A stretch of 64,000 nt of DNA from Mycolicibacterium iranicum (GCF_014190915.1 NZ_JACHVU010000004.1:372001-436000), one strand, 5' to 3'. Counted from the first letter of the stretch, positions 26,644 through 38,051 are shown. The notes: a model not told the origin generated them from the letters alone. A program made the numbers and translations.

Positions 26644-27720
26644 ATGAGTACGCCGTCGCTGTCGGTGCCGACGACGTGGGCTGAAGTCACGCCCGAGTGG
26701 ATGTCGGACGCGCTGGCAAGTCATCACCCCGGCGTGCGGGTCGACGGCGTCACCGTCGAGTCGCGCGACGACGGCACCAATCGGCGCGCGCGGCTCGGAC
26801 TCACCTACTCCTCGGGCAGTGGACCTGCCACCGTGTTCGTGAAAGCGGCCGATCCGGCGCACAAAGAGCTGATCCGCATGACCAGTGGCATGTTCCACGA
26901 ACCGCGGCTGTTCTCCTCCGGCGTCGCCCTTCCCCTCGAACACCCGCACGTGTACGCATCACCCATCGACGAGGACGCGTACGACTTTTTCATGGTCATG
27001 GAAGACCTCGACGCCCGCGGAGCCGATCCCCGCGACTCGACGAGGCCGCTGTCCGTCGATCAGGCCGCCTCCGGCGTTCGCGGGCTGGCCCGCCTTCACG
27101 GAAAGTATTGGGGGCAGCGCGTTGTGGACGACCCGGCGCTGCACTGGCTGGAACCGTTCGAACCGTGGGACGGCATGCAGTACGCCCCGTTGCCGTCTGC
27201 GCTGGAACGCCTCGGCGACGATGCGCCCGCCGAAGTGATGGCCCTGACCATCGACCAACTCATCGACGACGTGTGGAAGCCCTTCATCCGCACGCTGACC
27301 ACCTCCGCCCAGACGCTGCTCCATGGTGATCCGCACATCGGCAACACCTACGTCCTGCCCGGCGGTGAGGTGGGTTTCCTCGACTGGCAGGTGGCCCGGC
27401 GGGGCAACTTCTCGCTGGACCTGGGCTACTTCCTCCAGGGCGCGTTGACCGTCGACGACCGGCGTCGGCACGAACGCGACCTGCTCACCGAGTACCACAA
27501 CTCCCTCGGTCTCCCTGACGACGAAATGCCCTCCGCCGAGGACATCTGGCTGCGCTACCGGGCGTCGGTGGCGCACGGGCTCGCCCTCTGGCTCTGCACC
27601 GCGAGCGCCGACGGGGGCCTGTGGCAGCGTCCCGAAGTCGCCGTCACCCTGGCCCAGCGATACTCCGCCGCGTACGGCGACCTCGACACCCCCGCCGCGC
27701 TGTCGGCGCTGAACGAATAG
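26644..27720 (+). CDS. aminoglycoside-phosphotransferase-like (APH/EcKinase) family protein
   Basis: A 358-residue kinase-fold protein. The catalytic loop HGDPHIGNT has H227 and D229, and the metal-binding DWQ has D247. Upstream, FVKAAD carries the probable ATP lysine and FFMVMEDLDARG resembles the hinge. Such proteins in mycobacteria are usually annotated as phosphotransferases of unknown substrate and often sit with acyl-CoA or steroid genes; true antibiotic resistance is not implied. The ATG follows GGAAGGA. It is divergent from the TetR gene and likely under its control. The upstream open frame (from 26332) overlaps the regulator and is not part of the gene. Confidence 0.85.
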   Translation: MSTPSLSVPTTWAEVTPEWMSDALASHHPGVRVDGVTVESRDDGTNRRARLGLTYSSGSGPATVFVKAADPAHKELIRMTSGMFHEPRLFSSGVALPLEHPHVYASPIDEDAYDFFMVMEDLDARGADPRDSTRPLSVDQAASGVRGLARLHGKYWGQRVVDDPALHWLEPFEPWDGMQYAPLPSALERLGDDAPAEVMALTIDQLIDDVWKPFIRTLTTSAQTLLHGDPHIGNTYVLPGGEVGFLDWQVARRGNFSLDLGYFLQGALTVDDRRRHERDLLTEYHNSLGLPDDEMPSAEDIWLRYRASVAHGLALWLCTASADGGLWQRPEVAVTLAQRYSAAYGDLDTPAALSALNE

Positions 27721-27823
27721 CGCGCGCAGGCCAATTGCTCCGTCAGGTATTCCGGTTCCCTCGGCGGCCGTGGCGAAGGACCCCTACAGTCGAGAAGCCG
27801 TCGGCCGGAACCTCCGGCGAAAC

Positions 27824-27847
27824 CCTGCAATGCGCCTGTGTTGCAGG
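27824..27847 (+). promoter_or_regulatory. inverted repeat upstream of the DUF4239 gene
   Basis: CCTGCAA (27824-27830) and TTGCAGG (27841-27847) form perfect 7-base arms with a 10-base loop, ending about 13 bases before the AGGGGGAG ribosome site. It could be an operator or a leader hairpin. Confidence 0.35.
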
Positions 27848-27871
27848 TCGGGCCGGCCGTAGGGGGAGTGC

Positions 27872-28657
27872 GTGATCAGTCAGTGGTTGGTGAGCAACCT
27901 TCCGTCGTGGTTGCTGCTGCTGGCGATCATCACGGCTGTCTCCGGCGGCGCCATCCTCATCCAGGTGTTCGTCCGCCGCCGCTTCCCCGACCTGAAGGGC
28001 GAAGAGCACAACGACGTCGTGAGATTCGCGTTCGGCGTCGTCGGCTTCGTGTTCGCGTTCTTCCTGGGTTTCGTCGTGTCGGCGATGTGGGGCCAGATCG
28101 GCGACGCGGACGGCCGGGCACGCACCGAGGGCGCCGCGGGGGTGCAGCTGGCCAGGACCCTGACGGTCTTCGACCAGCCCGACCAGGACCGCATCCGGGC
28201 CGCCCTGCTCGACTACGAACGCGCCGCGCTGGCCGAGTGGGACCAGATGGCGCGCAGCGGCGCACACCCGGACGCCGATGCCTCGCTGACGACTCTCTAT
28301 GCCGCCTACGAGGATGTCGAGGCGCGCACCGATGCGCAAAAGACCATTCTGTCAAGTTCTTTCGGCAATCTGGACAGTCTCAGCCAGGCGCGCACACAAC
28401 GTCTGCTGCAGGCACACACCGACGTGGGTCCGCCCTGGTCGCTCTGGGCCGTCATCTGGCTCACCAGCGGCCTACTGCTGGCGTGCGCCATCATCTACGA
28501 CGTCGCCAAACCCGCCACGCACTACACCATGGTCGCCATTCTCGGTGTGCTGGTGGCCGTGAATCTGTTCCTGGTGGCCGAACTGTCGCACCCGTTCCTC
28601 GGCGAGATCGGCACGTCGTCGGAACCGCTGCAACAGGTCATCCGCCACCTGTCCTGA
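27872..28657 (+). CDS. DUF4239 (bestrophin-like) membrane protein
   Basis: A 261-residue integral membrane protein. Two N-terminal helices (SWLLLLAIITAVSGGAILIQV, about 12-32; FAFGVVGFVFAFFLGFVVSA, about 52-71) and two C-terminal helices (about 185-205 and 213-235) flank a soluble charged middle containing TEGAAGVQLARTL. This is the DUF4239 pattern, distantly related to bestrophin channels; function is not established. The GTG follows GGGGGAG. It ends 19 bases before a convergent gene. Confidence 0.8.
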   Translation: MISQWLVSNLPSWLLLLAIITAVSGGAILIQVFVRRRFPDLKGEEHNDVVRFAFGVVGFVFAFFLGFVVSAMWGQIGDADGRARTEGAAGVQLARTLTVFDQPDQDRIRAALLDYERAALAEWDQMARSGAHPDADASLTTLYAAYEDVEARTDAQKTILSSSFGNLDSLSQARTQRLLQAHTDVGPPWSLWAVIWLTSGLLLACAIIYDVAKPATHYTMVAILGVLVAVNLFLVAELSHPFLGEIGTSSEPLQQVIRHLS

Positions 28658-28676
28658 CAGCGCCGTCGGCGCAGAA

Positions 28677-29111
28677 CTAGAACGGGCTGCTGTTGGACTG
28701 GGATTGCGCATCGTCGGGCCGCGGGCCGAACCGGCGGATGTAGTCGTCGTGCATCTTCGCGTCCTTCTTGCGCTTGATCACGTCCACCAGATTGGGGTCG
28801 AGCCCGTGGATGGCCAGTCGGTGCCGGCGCCAGACCTTGTTGAGCGCCAACGCCATCAACAGCGCCCACACGTAGATCGGGGCGGTCATCTCCAACCGCA
28901 TGTAGATGGGTGCGGGCAGCAGCCACAGTGGCGCCAGGATCAGCAGGGGCGGGATCGCGTAGCGGATCATGTGCCGTCGCAGCGCGCCCTGGCCGGCGAG
29001 ATCCTCGGCCACCCAGCGGTTCATCGATGCCGGCAGACGCCGCCCATAGCAGTACGTGAGGTACTGCCAGAGGCCCGGCTTGTCGCTGCCGGTGGGTTCC
29101 TGGGTGTTCAT
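28677..29111 (-). CDS. DUF5313 family small membrane protein
   Basis: A 144-residue protein with two adjacent hydrophobic helices in the middle (MIRYAIPPLLILAPLWLLPA and MTAPIYVWALLMALALNKVW) between a polar N-terminus and a basic, charged C-terminus (DVIKRKKDAKMHDDYIRRFG). This is the pattern of actinobacterial DUF5313 proteins, whose function is unknown. It follows a MarR-family gene on the same strand by 21 bases and may be part of its operon. Start ATG at 29111. Confidence 0.7.
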   Translation of the reverse strand: MNTQEPTGSDKPGLWQYLTYCYGRRLPASMNRWVAEDLAGQGALRRHMIRYAIPPLLILAPLWLLPAPIYMRLEMTAPIYVWALLMALALNKVWRRHRLAIHGLDPNLVDVIKRKKDAKMHDDYIRRFGPRPDDAQSQSNSSPF

Positions 29112-29132
29112 GTGCCTTCCTTACGGTGACGA

Positions 29133-29618
29133 TCAGGCCCTGAGCGCGCCGGCGGCCACGGCGGCCGTGTTGATGCGGGTCAGGATGTGGTGGAGGTGTT
29201 CGAGTTCGGCGAGGTCGACGCCCAGACGGGCGACGACGGCGGCGGGGATGTCGAGCGCGCGCTGCCGCAGCGCCGCGCCCTTCTCGGTCAGTTGCACGTC
29301 GGTGGACCGTTCGTCGGCGGCATTGCGGGCCCGAACGATGAGGCCGAGCGCTTCGAGACGCTTCAGCATCGGCGACAGGGTGGCCGGATCCAGCTGCAGC
29401 GTGTGCGCGATCGCCTTGACGGACAACGCTTTCCGCGGTGCCGCCGGCTGATTGCGGTGGTCCCACAACGTCAGCATCACCAGATACTGCGGGTGGGTGA
29501 GCCCCAGCGGTTCCAGCAGTGGGCGATAGACCGCCAGCACCGCGCGGTTCGTCACCGCCAGCGCGAAACAGACCTGCCGCTCCAGCGCGAGGGGATCGGT
29601 GTCGGCGGAGACGGTCAC
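29133..29618 (-). CDS. MarR-family transcriptional regulator
   Basis: A 161-residue winged-helix regulator. The DNA-binding part spans about residues 60-105 (SVKAIAHTLQLDPATLSPMLKRLEALGLI) and the wing contains RSTDVQLTEKGAAL. No conserved redox cysteine of the OhrR type occurs in the expected N-terminal position except Cys17 (ERQVCFAL), which does match the OhrR sensing position, so an organic-peroxide response is possible. The GTG start has no clear ribosome site. A palindrome lies just upstream, between this gene and the cupin gene. Confidence 0.85.
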   Translation of the reverse strand: MTVSADTDPLALERQVCFALAVTNRAVLAVYRPLLEPLGLTHPQYLVMLTLWDHRNQPAAPRKALSVKAIAHTLQLDPATLSPMLKRLEALGLIVRARNAADERSTDVQLTEKGAALRQRALDIPAAVVARLGVDLAELEHLHHILTRINTAAVAAGALRA

Positions 29619-29632
29619 CCTTACATGGTGCC

Positions 29633-29643
29633 CTAATTATTAG
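29633..29643. promoter_or_regulatory. possible MarR operator
   Basis: CTAAT-T-ATTAG is a perfect 11-base palindrome in an AT-rich island in the 47-base gap between the MarR gene and the cupin gene. CTAGCAAT follows closely. MarR-family sites are often short AT-rich palindromes. Confidence 0.45.
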
Positions 29644-29665
29644 TGGGCTAGCAATGTCGGGTGGG

Positions 29666-30117
29666 TCACGCGCCGGTCGGCGGTGGGGTGCCGATCAGGA
29701 CGGCGCTGAGCCGGCAGCCGTCCGGCCCGCCCCGCCACGCGTGGTCGACGCCCGCGAGCACCACCTGGTCGCCCGCCTGGAGGCGGTGCGCGCCGTCGTC
29801 GAGGACGAGGTCGACGCTGCCGGAGAGCACTGTCTGCAGGTCGAGGGTGTCGGTGTGGTGCATCGGCGTCTCGGAATCCGGACCCAGTTCGACGACCATC
29901 CACCGGACGAGCCCGGGGGCGATGCCCTGGTCGATCAGCGGCGCGTTGCCCGCCGGCCGGGCCGGGGGCGGGCTGGCCTCGGTGGCGTACGGGATGCCCA
30001 TTGCGAAACCCGGCGCGAGCTGGTCCAGCGCCGCGTCCTGCTCGCTGACCACACACGACCTACCGTCCGAATCGACCCCCGTGATCAGCGTCCGCACTGT
30101 TCCTCGCTCCCTGAGAT

Positions 30118-30121
<4 letters not shown>
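29666..30121 (-). CDS. cupin-domain protein
   Basis: A 151-residue protein with one conserved cupin barrel: motif 1 is METP-like (TPMHHTDTLDLQTVLSGSVDLVLDDG, about residues 86-111) and motif 2 is LQAGDQVVLAGVDHAWRG. It resembles small cupins annotated as ring-cleavage or stress-related enzymes; the metal and substrate are unknown. The ATG at 30121 overlaps the stop of the GGDEF gene as ATGA, which favours this start. A GTG eight codons later has a better ribosome site (GAGGA) and could also be used. It lies upstream of the MarR gene in the same direction. Confidence 0.72.
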
Positions 30122-32361
<2,240 letters not shown>

Positions 32362-32362
<1 letters not shown>

Positions 32363-33195
32363 TGCCAGGCGGTGGCCGCAGGCCTGCGCTGAACAAGGAC
32401 ACCCGGCTGTGTATCTCGCTGTCGGGGCGGCCGAGCAACATCGGCACCCGCTTCCACAACCACCTGTACGACGTGCTCGGCCTGGACTACCTCTACAAGG
32501 CGTTCTCGACCACCGACATCGTCGCGGCCATCGCGGGGGTGCGCGCACTGGGCATCCGCGGATGTTCGGTGTCCATGCCGTTCAAAGAGGACGTGCTCGC
32601 CCTCGTCGACGAGATCGAGCCGTCGGCCGACGCGATCCGATCGGTCAACACGATCGTCAACGACGACGGAACGCTCACCGCCTCGAACACCGATTACCTT
32701 GCGGTGCAACGTCTCATCGGCGAGTACGGGCTGAACCCCGACGACCCCGTGCTCATCCGGGGCAGCGGCGGCATGGCCAAAGCGGTGGGAGCCGCCTTCG
32801 TGGGCGCCGGCTTCGGCGCCGGTTACGTCGCGGCCCGCAACGCCGAGAGCGGGCCGACCCTGGCCCGGCGGCTGGGATACGAGTATGTCCCCGAGGTCGG
32901 GTCGGTGACCGCGCCCATCATCGTCAACGTCACCCCCATCGGCATGGCCGATGGCCCCGATGAGCACGACGTCGCGTTCGGGGATACGACGATCGCCGCG
33001 GCGCACACGGTGTTCGATGTCGTGGCGATGCCGTCGGAGACGCCGCTGATCGCGGCGGCCCGGGCGGCAGGAACACGGGTCATCACCGGCGCCGAGGTGA
33101 TCGCCCTGCAGGCCGCCGAGCAGTTCGAGCGCTACACCGGGGTGCGTCCGAGCGCCCAACAGATCGCGGAGGCCTCGGCCCTGTCGCGAGCCTGA
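32362..33195 (+). CDS. shikimate/quinate dehydrogenase-like oxidoreductase (AroE family)
   Basis: A 277-residue AroE-fold protein. The catalytic Lys75 (SMPFKEDV) and Asp111 (SNTDYLA), plus SVNTIV, are present. The Rossmann part has RGSGGMAKAV as the nucleotide loop and the late ITGAEVIALQAAEQFERYTG. The N-terminal substrate residues differ from housekeeping AroE (LCISLSGRPSNIGTRFHN), so quinate, aminoshikimate or another substrate is possible. Its ATG is fused to the stop of pat (TGATG), so the two proteins are made together. Housekeeping aroE lies elsewhere in mycobacteria (Rv2552c region), so this is a paralogue. Confidence 0.82.
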
Positions 33196-33196
33196 C

Positions 33197-33913
33197 TCAG
33201 GGCGTGATCGTCGCCTGCTCGTCGATCGCCGACGTGGCGTCCATCAACGGCATCGCCAGATCTTCGGTGCCCTCGGCGGTCACCTTGACCACGAACACCC
33301 CGTCCTGGATGGGCACCACCGCGGTCTTCTGCGCGATCAACCACGTGACCCCGTCCCTGGTGTAGAAGCCGCCGATCTGGGTGGCCTCATATCCGCCGAG
33401 GGTGCTCTTCTTGCCGGTGGGCGCACCCTCGTAGCCGGGAAGGCTGCGGGTCTCGGCGGGCGCGTACTCCAGCACCTTGGCCTGGTCCACGTTGCCGGTC
33501 AGTTTCACCACCCGCGCGACGATCATGGGAGGGGTGGGCGACGGGGGCTCGCCGGTGTAGACGATCGCGTCGAACGCGCCTTCGGGCGCCCGGTCACCGG
33601 CGGCCTCCCAGCCGGACGGCCGCGGCAGCGTGATCGTCGGTGCTCCGGGATCGCCCGGCAGCACGGGCGCCACGGTGATGCCGTTCTGTTCGGCGTACTG
33701 CTCGATGGTCATGCCGGGGTCCTGCGCCGGCGGCGTGGACGCGGGCGGCGGCGCCGACTCTGCGGGGCTGGAGGTCGCCGACGACTCCGGCGCCGTCTGC
33801 GAGGTGTCGTCGGCCTTGGTCGCTTCGCCGGCCGTGTCCGACCCGCAGGCCGCCAATCCGATTCCGAGTGCGACTGCGGTCGCGGCGAACCCTGCCCGCC
33901 TGGCGATGGTCAT
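33197..33913 (-). CDS. LpqN/LpqT-family lipoprotein
   Basis: A 238-residue lipoprotein. The signal peptide ends in the lipobox LAAC, with the lipidated cysteine at residue 23. A Thr/Ser/Pro/Ala-rich linker (about 24-70) leads to a conserved domain (from MTIEQYAEQNG) that has the LpqT/LpqN pattern, including LPRPSGWEAAGDRAPEGAFDAIVY, a flat beta fold on the outer face of the membrane. Function is not known. The ATG at 33913 follows AGGAGA. It converges on the AroE-like gene with a 1-base gap. It is related to the LpqT at 62005-62658. Confidence 0.85.
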   Translation of the reverse strand: MTIARRAGFAATAVALGIGLAACGSDTAGEATKADDTSQTAPESSATSSPAESAPPPASTPPAQDPGMTIEQYAEQNGITVAPVLPGDPGAPTITLPRPSGWEAAGDRAPEGAFDAIVYTGEPPSPTPPMIVARVVKLTGNVDQAKVLEYAPAETRSLPGYEGAPTGKKSTLGGYEATQIGGFYTRDGVTWLIAQKTAVVPIQDGVFVVKVTAEGTEDLAMPLMDATSAIDEQATITP

Positions 33914-34108
33914 GTCATCTCCTGTCCGTCGGCCGAAGCCGGATCGCAGCGCAGCATATCGAGCGGAGGCCGACAATTCCGGTTCCTCGCGCCCGCGCCG
34001 ACACCGAGGGGCCCCGCAGTCTTCCTCGATGTTTGCCGAAACCGCCCGGGCGCGCCGCGCCGGTGGTACATGTTGCCTGTACCGGCATGACACGTTGGGG
34101 GTCGGGAC

Positions 34109-35584
34109 ATGGCATGGATGCTTCGCCCGCTCATCTCGGTCTTCTCCGTGCTCACCGGCGTGGTGGCGCTGTCTCTGGCATGGCTGCTGCCGCCCGGAGT
34201 GCTCGCGCTGGCCGCCAACACGACCGCGCTCGTCATGGGCGGCACATTCCATCCGCTGCTGGGCCCGACGGATTCGCCGCAGTTCGTCACCGCCTACCTC
34301 GACAACGCTGTGACCGGTCACCTCGATCCGGCGTTCGGCGCCGAGTCGGGGGCGGTGACCAACGCGGTGGCGGTGTACACGCCCGAGGAGTTTTTCCCGC
34401 TCGGGCGGCTCACCTTCGAGAAGTCGCTCGCCGAGGGGCTGGCGAACCTCGGGAGATGCGTCGCCGCACAATCCGGATGTGTGTTCAACGACGACCCCGG
34501 CGTGCAGGCCGCGGTCGGCTCGGTCGCGCCGCAACCCGGCGACACCCTGCGAGTGTTCGGGTATTCGCAGAGCGCGGCGATCGCGTCTCTGCTGAAGCGC
34601 GAACTGATCGCCCACCACGGCCCAAACTCGCCGGCCGTGTCGTTCGTGCTGAGCGCAAACCCGATGCGGCCCAACGGCGGCATCCTGATGCGGTTCCGCG
34701 GCTGGCCGACCATCCCGATCCTGGGCATCCCGTTCCCGGGCGCCAGTCCCACCGACAGCCCGGACGGCGTCTATCAGACCGTCGACATCGTCCGGCAGTA
34801 CGACGGCCTCGGCGGTGACTTCCCGGTCCGCCCGCTCAACCTGGTCGCCACCCTCAACGCGCTCCTCGGCTACGGCATGATGCACGGCGAGACGGTCGAT
34901 GTCCCGTTGTCGGAGGCCCATTTCCAGGGACGCGAGGGCGACACCCGCTACTACCTGATCCAGACCGATCTCGTCCCCTTGCTGCAACCGTTCCAGTTCT
35001 TCGTCCCCAAGCCCATCCTGAAGGCGTTCGACGCCCCGCTGCGGGTGATCATCGAGGACGCCTACGACCGCGACGTCGGCCCCGGTGTCCCCACCCGGGC
35101 CAGCTGGCGTCCGTTCGGAGATGTCGTCGGCATGGCGGCCCGGCTCCTTGCGTCGCTGCCGGTCGCGGTGGACAACCTGACCGAAGGCTTCGGGTTGGGC
35201 CGCGTGCTCGGGACCGCCGCGCCGGGCACATTCGGGGTGGGCAGGCCCGGACTGCCCGCAGACGATTCCGAGGTTGACACGGAAAACACTGAGAGCGAAC
35301 GAGTTTCGAGTTCCGTCGCCGAGGGCACCGAGGCCGCGGCGCCTGACCGTGGTGCCCCCCAGGACGAGGCGGCCGACGTGTCCGTCGACGAGACGGCCGT
35401 GCCGGGGACCGAACCCGCAGACCCCGCCGACGGCGGTGCGGGCGAGCAGCTTCCGGACGTCGACGAGCCGGCGGAGACCTCTACGTCGGAGGCGTCTGAG
35501 GGGGACGCTCCGGATGCTTCCCTCGGCGGTCCTGCCGACGGGGTGTCGGGTGAACCCGGGGACGACGCGGCGGACGCAGCCTGA
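34109..35584 (+). CDS. PE-PPE-domain alpha/beta hydrolase, exported
   Basis: A 491-residue protein. An N-terminal hydrophobic signal/anchor (about residues 5-35) is followed by a PE-PPE C-terminal-type serine hydrolase domain (about 40-330) with nucleophile Ser153 in GYSQSA. There is no PE or PPE N-terminal domain, so it is a stand-alone member. From about residue 390 the tail is highly acidic and rich in Ser, Pro, Ala and Gly (DDSEVDTENTESERVSS region) and must be disordered. Related domains act as esterases or cutinase-like enzymes on lipids. The ATG follows TGGGGGTCGGG. The 195-base upstream gap shows no gene. Confidence 0.82.
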   Translation: MAWMLRPLISVFSVLTGVVALSLAWLLPPGVLALAANTTALVMGGTFHPLLGPTDSPQFVTAYLDNAVTGHLDPAFGAESGAVTNAVAVYTPEEFFPLGRLTFEKSLAEGLANLGRCVAAQSGCVFNDDPGVQAAVGSVAPQPGDTLRVFGYSQSAAIASLLKRELIAHHGPNSPAVSFVLSANPMRPNGGILMRFRGWPTIPILGIPFPGASPTDSPDGVYQTVDIVRQYDGLGGDFPVRPLNLVATLNALLGYGMMHGETVDVPLSEAHFQGREGDTRYYLIQTDLVPLLQPFQFFVPKPILKAFDAPLRVIIEDAYDRDVGPGVPTRASWRPFGDVVGMAARLLASLPVAVDNLTEGFGLGRVLGTAAPGTFGVGRPGLPADDSEVDTENTESERVSSSVAEGTEAAAPDRGAPQDEAADVSVDETAVPGTEPADPADGGAGEQLPDVDEPAETSTSEASEGDAPDASLGGPADGVSGEPGDDAADAA

Positions 35585-35619
35585 GGCCGCCGGGCCTCCC
35601 TGCGTGATATCAACAGCGC

Positions 35620-36279
35620 GTGAGGCTCATCGCCGCGTGCGGGTTGGCGCTGGTCTGCGTCGCGTGCGCGGAGGCGCCGGAACCCGCACCGGCCCCGACC
35701 GCCCCGGAGCCGGTCAACCTGACGATCAACCCCGCCCGGATCGACCGGGCCCGCGACGCGCTTCCCGGCGGCTACGAAGTCACCGGCTACACCGGAGCGC
35801 CGACGCCGTTCGCCACCTGGGGCTTCCGCGAGGTGCCGGTGTCGGATCCGCCGCAGTGCGCCGCGCTCGGGGCGCCGCCCACCGATCCCGCGACCGCGCG
35901 GGGGTGGTCGGCCTCCGGGCCCGGCGGCATCGTCTTCGCCGTCGTGGCCCGGGCCGCGCCGACACCCGCGCCCGACCCCGCGATCGACGCGGCGTGCGCG
36001 CGGTGGACGGTGACCTCGGGGCAGACGTCGGGCACCGTGGACACCCTCGCCGGGCCCGACATCCGGGCCGCCACCACGACCGGGATGCGCACATCGGCCG
36101 TCACCACCGTCGAGGGCGGCACCGAAACACGGTCACACGCGGACACATTCGTCGCCCACCTCGACGACTTTGTCTGCTTCGTCGCGGTCGTGACCGACCC
36201 GGGCTCGCCTCAGCCGGCCCTCGCGCCCGCGTTCGCCTCGGATCTGCTCACCGAAACCGTCTCGACGTTGCGGGGCTGA
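35620..36279 (+). CDS. lipoprotein, DUF5642-like
   Basis: A 219-residue lipoprotein with signal peptide and lipobox VCVAC (cysteine near residue 16). The mature domain starts at about 32 (VNLTINPARIDRARDALPGGYEVTGYTG) and contains three further cysteines. This matches the mycobacterial DUF5642 pattern of unknown function. The GTG start is 35 bases after the PE-PPE-domain gene. A second member of the same family follows after 28 bases, so the two may act as a pair on the envelope. Confidence 0.75.
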   Translation: MRLIAACGLALVCVACAEAPEPAPAPTAPEPVNLTINPARIDRARDALPGGYEVTGYTGAPTPFATWGFREVPVSDPPQCAALGAPPTDPATARGWSASGPGGIVFAVVARAAPTPAPDPAIDAACARWTVTSGQTSGTVDTLAGPDIRAATTTGMRTSAVTTVEGGTETRSHADTFVAHLDDFVCFVAVVTDPGSPQPALAPAFASDLLTETVSTLRG

Positions 36280-36307
36280 ACGCTGCGGCACCGGTACATT
36301 GGCGGCG

Positions 36308-36976
36308 ATGTCGAACCCCCCGAAACATCTGGCGATCACCACGGCGGCGATGGTCGGGCTGTCGGCGGCGTGTAGCGCGGCACCGGAGGATTACTCCCGG
36401 GCCGACATCGCCCGGGTGGCCGAGGTGAAATCCAGCTTCGCGCCGCCGTTCACCGTGAACACCGTCGGTCCCGCGGCGATCGATCCCACGGTGCTCACGG
36501 CCCAGAAGTTGCCTCCCGGCCTCACGTTCGACCCCGCAGACTGCGGGAAGGCCGCGGAGTCCAACACCGTTCCCGAAGGTGTGAAGGGCAACATGGCGGC
36601 GACCACCGCCGAGGGTGACGGCGTGCGTTACATCGTCATCGCCGTCGAGACGTCGGAGGCGGTCCCGCTCAACACCCCGAGTGACCAGTGCGGCAAGGTC
36701 ACCTTCGCCGGGGCCGGGGTCCGGGGCCTCGTCGAGGTGGTGGAGGCGCCGCAGATCGACGGGGTGCACACGGTGGGAACGCACCGGGTGCTGCAGACGG
36801 TGACCGCCGAAGGTCCCCGCACCGGCGAGCTCTACAACTACGTCGCGAACTTCGGCAACTTCATCGTCATCGTCACGGCCAACCCGCTCGTCGTCGCGGA
36901 CCGCCCGATCGCCCAGATCGACACCGGACGGGCCCGCGAACTCGTCACCCAAGCGGTCGACCTCGTCCGGGGCTAG
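36308..36976 (+). CDS. lipoprotein, DUF5642-like
   Basis: A 222-residue lipoprotein with lipobox LSAAC (cysteine at about residue 22). The domain contains ADIARVAEVKSSFAPPFTV and two cysteines (PADCGK and SDQCGK) that could form a disulfide. It resembles its upstream neighbour and likely arose by duplication. ATG at 36308. The stop codon interlocks with that of the convergent AlkB gene through the shared CTAG. Confidence 0.75.
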   Translation: MSNPPKHLAITTAAMVGLSAACSAAPEDYSRADIARVAEVKSSFAPPFTVNTVGPAAIDPTVLTAQKLPPGLTFDPADCGKAAESNTVPEGVKGNMAATTAEGDGVRYIVIAVETSEAVPLNTPSDQCGKVTFAGAGVRGLVEVVEAPQIDGVHTVGTHRVLQTVTAEGPRTGELYNYVANFGNFIVIVTANPLVVADRPIAQIDTGRARELVTQAVDLVRG

Positions 36977-37581
36977 CGGACGTCGTGCGGCCGGAACTGG
37001 ATGCTGATGCGGGGTCCGGTCGGCCGCGTGGTCTTGGGGACCGAGTGCTCCCACGTGCGCTGGCAGGAGCCGCCCATCACCAGCAGGTCGCCGTGGCAGT
37101 GCCGAAGCCGCAGTGACGGGCCCCCGCCGCGCGGTCGCAGCGCGAAAACCCTTGTCGCACCGAGACCGACGATCGCCACCATCGTGTCCTCGGTGCTGCT
37201 GCGGCCGATGTTGTCGCCATGCCAGGCGACACTGTCGTCTCCGTCGCGGTACAGGCACAGTCCCGCGGTGACGAACGGTTCGCCGAGCTCGCCGGCATAG
37301 GTGTCGTTGAGCCGCCGGCGGAGTTGTTTGAGCCGCGGGTGCGGGACCGTGTCCGCGACCAGGTTGTGAAAGCTGACCAGCCGCGGCACGTCGAGCACAC
37401 GGTCGTACATCTGGCGTCTCTCGGCGCGCCACGGGATCTGATCGCGGAGTTCTGCGAAGAGGGTGTCGTCGGGGGTGTCGTCCTGGGACAGCCACCCGGA
37501 ACGCACTTCGAGCCAGGCGCCGTTGCCGAGGTCGCGCCGGTCGGACTGCTCGAAGAGTGAGCTCTGCAAAGCCTGCTCCAT
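36973..37581 (-). CDS. AlkB-like 2-oxoglutarate/Fe(II) dioxygenase
   Basis: A 202-residue AlkB-family enzyme. The iron triad is visible: His121 and Asp123 in WHGDN, and His179 in TWEHS. Arg191 and Arg197 (RISIQFR) are the 2-oxoglutarate contacts. The family oxidatively removes alkyl groups from damaged nucleic acid bases. Equivalent to Rv1000c. The ATG at 37581 has no ribosome site, so leaderless translation is plausible; a start seven codons upstream is possible. It shares four bases with the convergent lipoprotein gene at the stop. Confidence 0.9.
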   Translation of the reverse strand: MEQALQSSLFEQSDRRDLGNGAWLEVRSGWLSQDDTPDDTLFAELRDQIPWRAERRQMYDRVLDVPRLVSFHNLVADTVPHPRLKQLRRRLNDTYAGELGEPFVTAGLCLYRDGDDSVAWHGDNIGRSSTEDTMVAIVGLGATRVFALRPRGGGPSLRLRHCHGDLLVMGGSCQRTWEHSVPKTTRPTGPRISIQFRPHDVR

Positions 37582-37614
37582 GGTGCGCAGTCTATCGCAC
37601 ACGCGTTCGAAATC

Positions 37615-38049
37615 TCAGAGCCGAACCGCGCCGGGTCCTTCCTCGGCCAGGACGTCGCCCGGGTTGGCCAGGGCGCACACCTTCAGGCTCAGGCATCCGC
37701 AGCCGATGCAGCCGGTGAGGTTGTCGCGCAGGCGCTGCAAGTGCAGGATCCGCTGGTCGAGGTCGTCGCGCCAGCCGGCTGACAGACGGGCCCAGTCCTT
37801 GCTGGTCGGCACGCGGTCGGAGGGCAGCGTGGCCAGGGCCTCGCGGATGCGTGCCAGCGGGATGCCGAGGCGCTGAGACATCCGGATGAAGGCGACGCGG
37901 CGCAGCGTCTCGCGCGAATACCGCCGTTGGTTGCCGCCCGTACGGCGACTGGTGATGAGGCCCTCGCGTTCGTAGAAGTGCAGCGCGGACACCGCGACCC
38001 CGCTGCGCACCGCCATCTCGCCCGGCGTCAATTCCTGCGGCCACTCCAT
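37615..38049 (-). CDS. SoxR-type redox-sensing MerR regulator
   Basis: A 144-residue MerR-family protein. The N-terminal winged helix (residues 5-70, with [13 protein letters not shown]) is followed by a dimer helix and the [2Fe-2S] cluster motif with Cys114, Cys117, Cys119 and Cys125 ([12 protein letters not shown]), the CX2CXCX5C spacing of SoxR. Such proteins sense redox-cycling compounds through the cluster. A textbook SoxR box lies immediately before the ATG, between this gene and divergent arcA. M. tuberculosis has no SoxR at this place, so it is an addition to the conserved order. Confidence 0.92.
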   Translation of the reverse strand: MEWPQELTPGEMAVRSGVAVSALHFYEREGLITSRRTGGNQRRYSRETLRRVAFIRMSQRLGIPLARIREALATLPSDRVPTSKDWARLSAGWRDDLDQRILHLQRLRDNLTGCIGCGCLSLKVCALANPGDVLAEEGPGAVRL

Positions 38050-38051
38050 GA

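Noticed and set aside
33914..34987. extension of the lipoprotein frame at 33197 to 596 codons
   Set aside because: The true start is the ATG at 33913 with AGGAGA and a lipobox signal peptide; the upstream part is antisense to the PE-PPE-domain gene.
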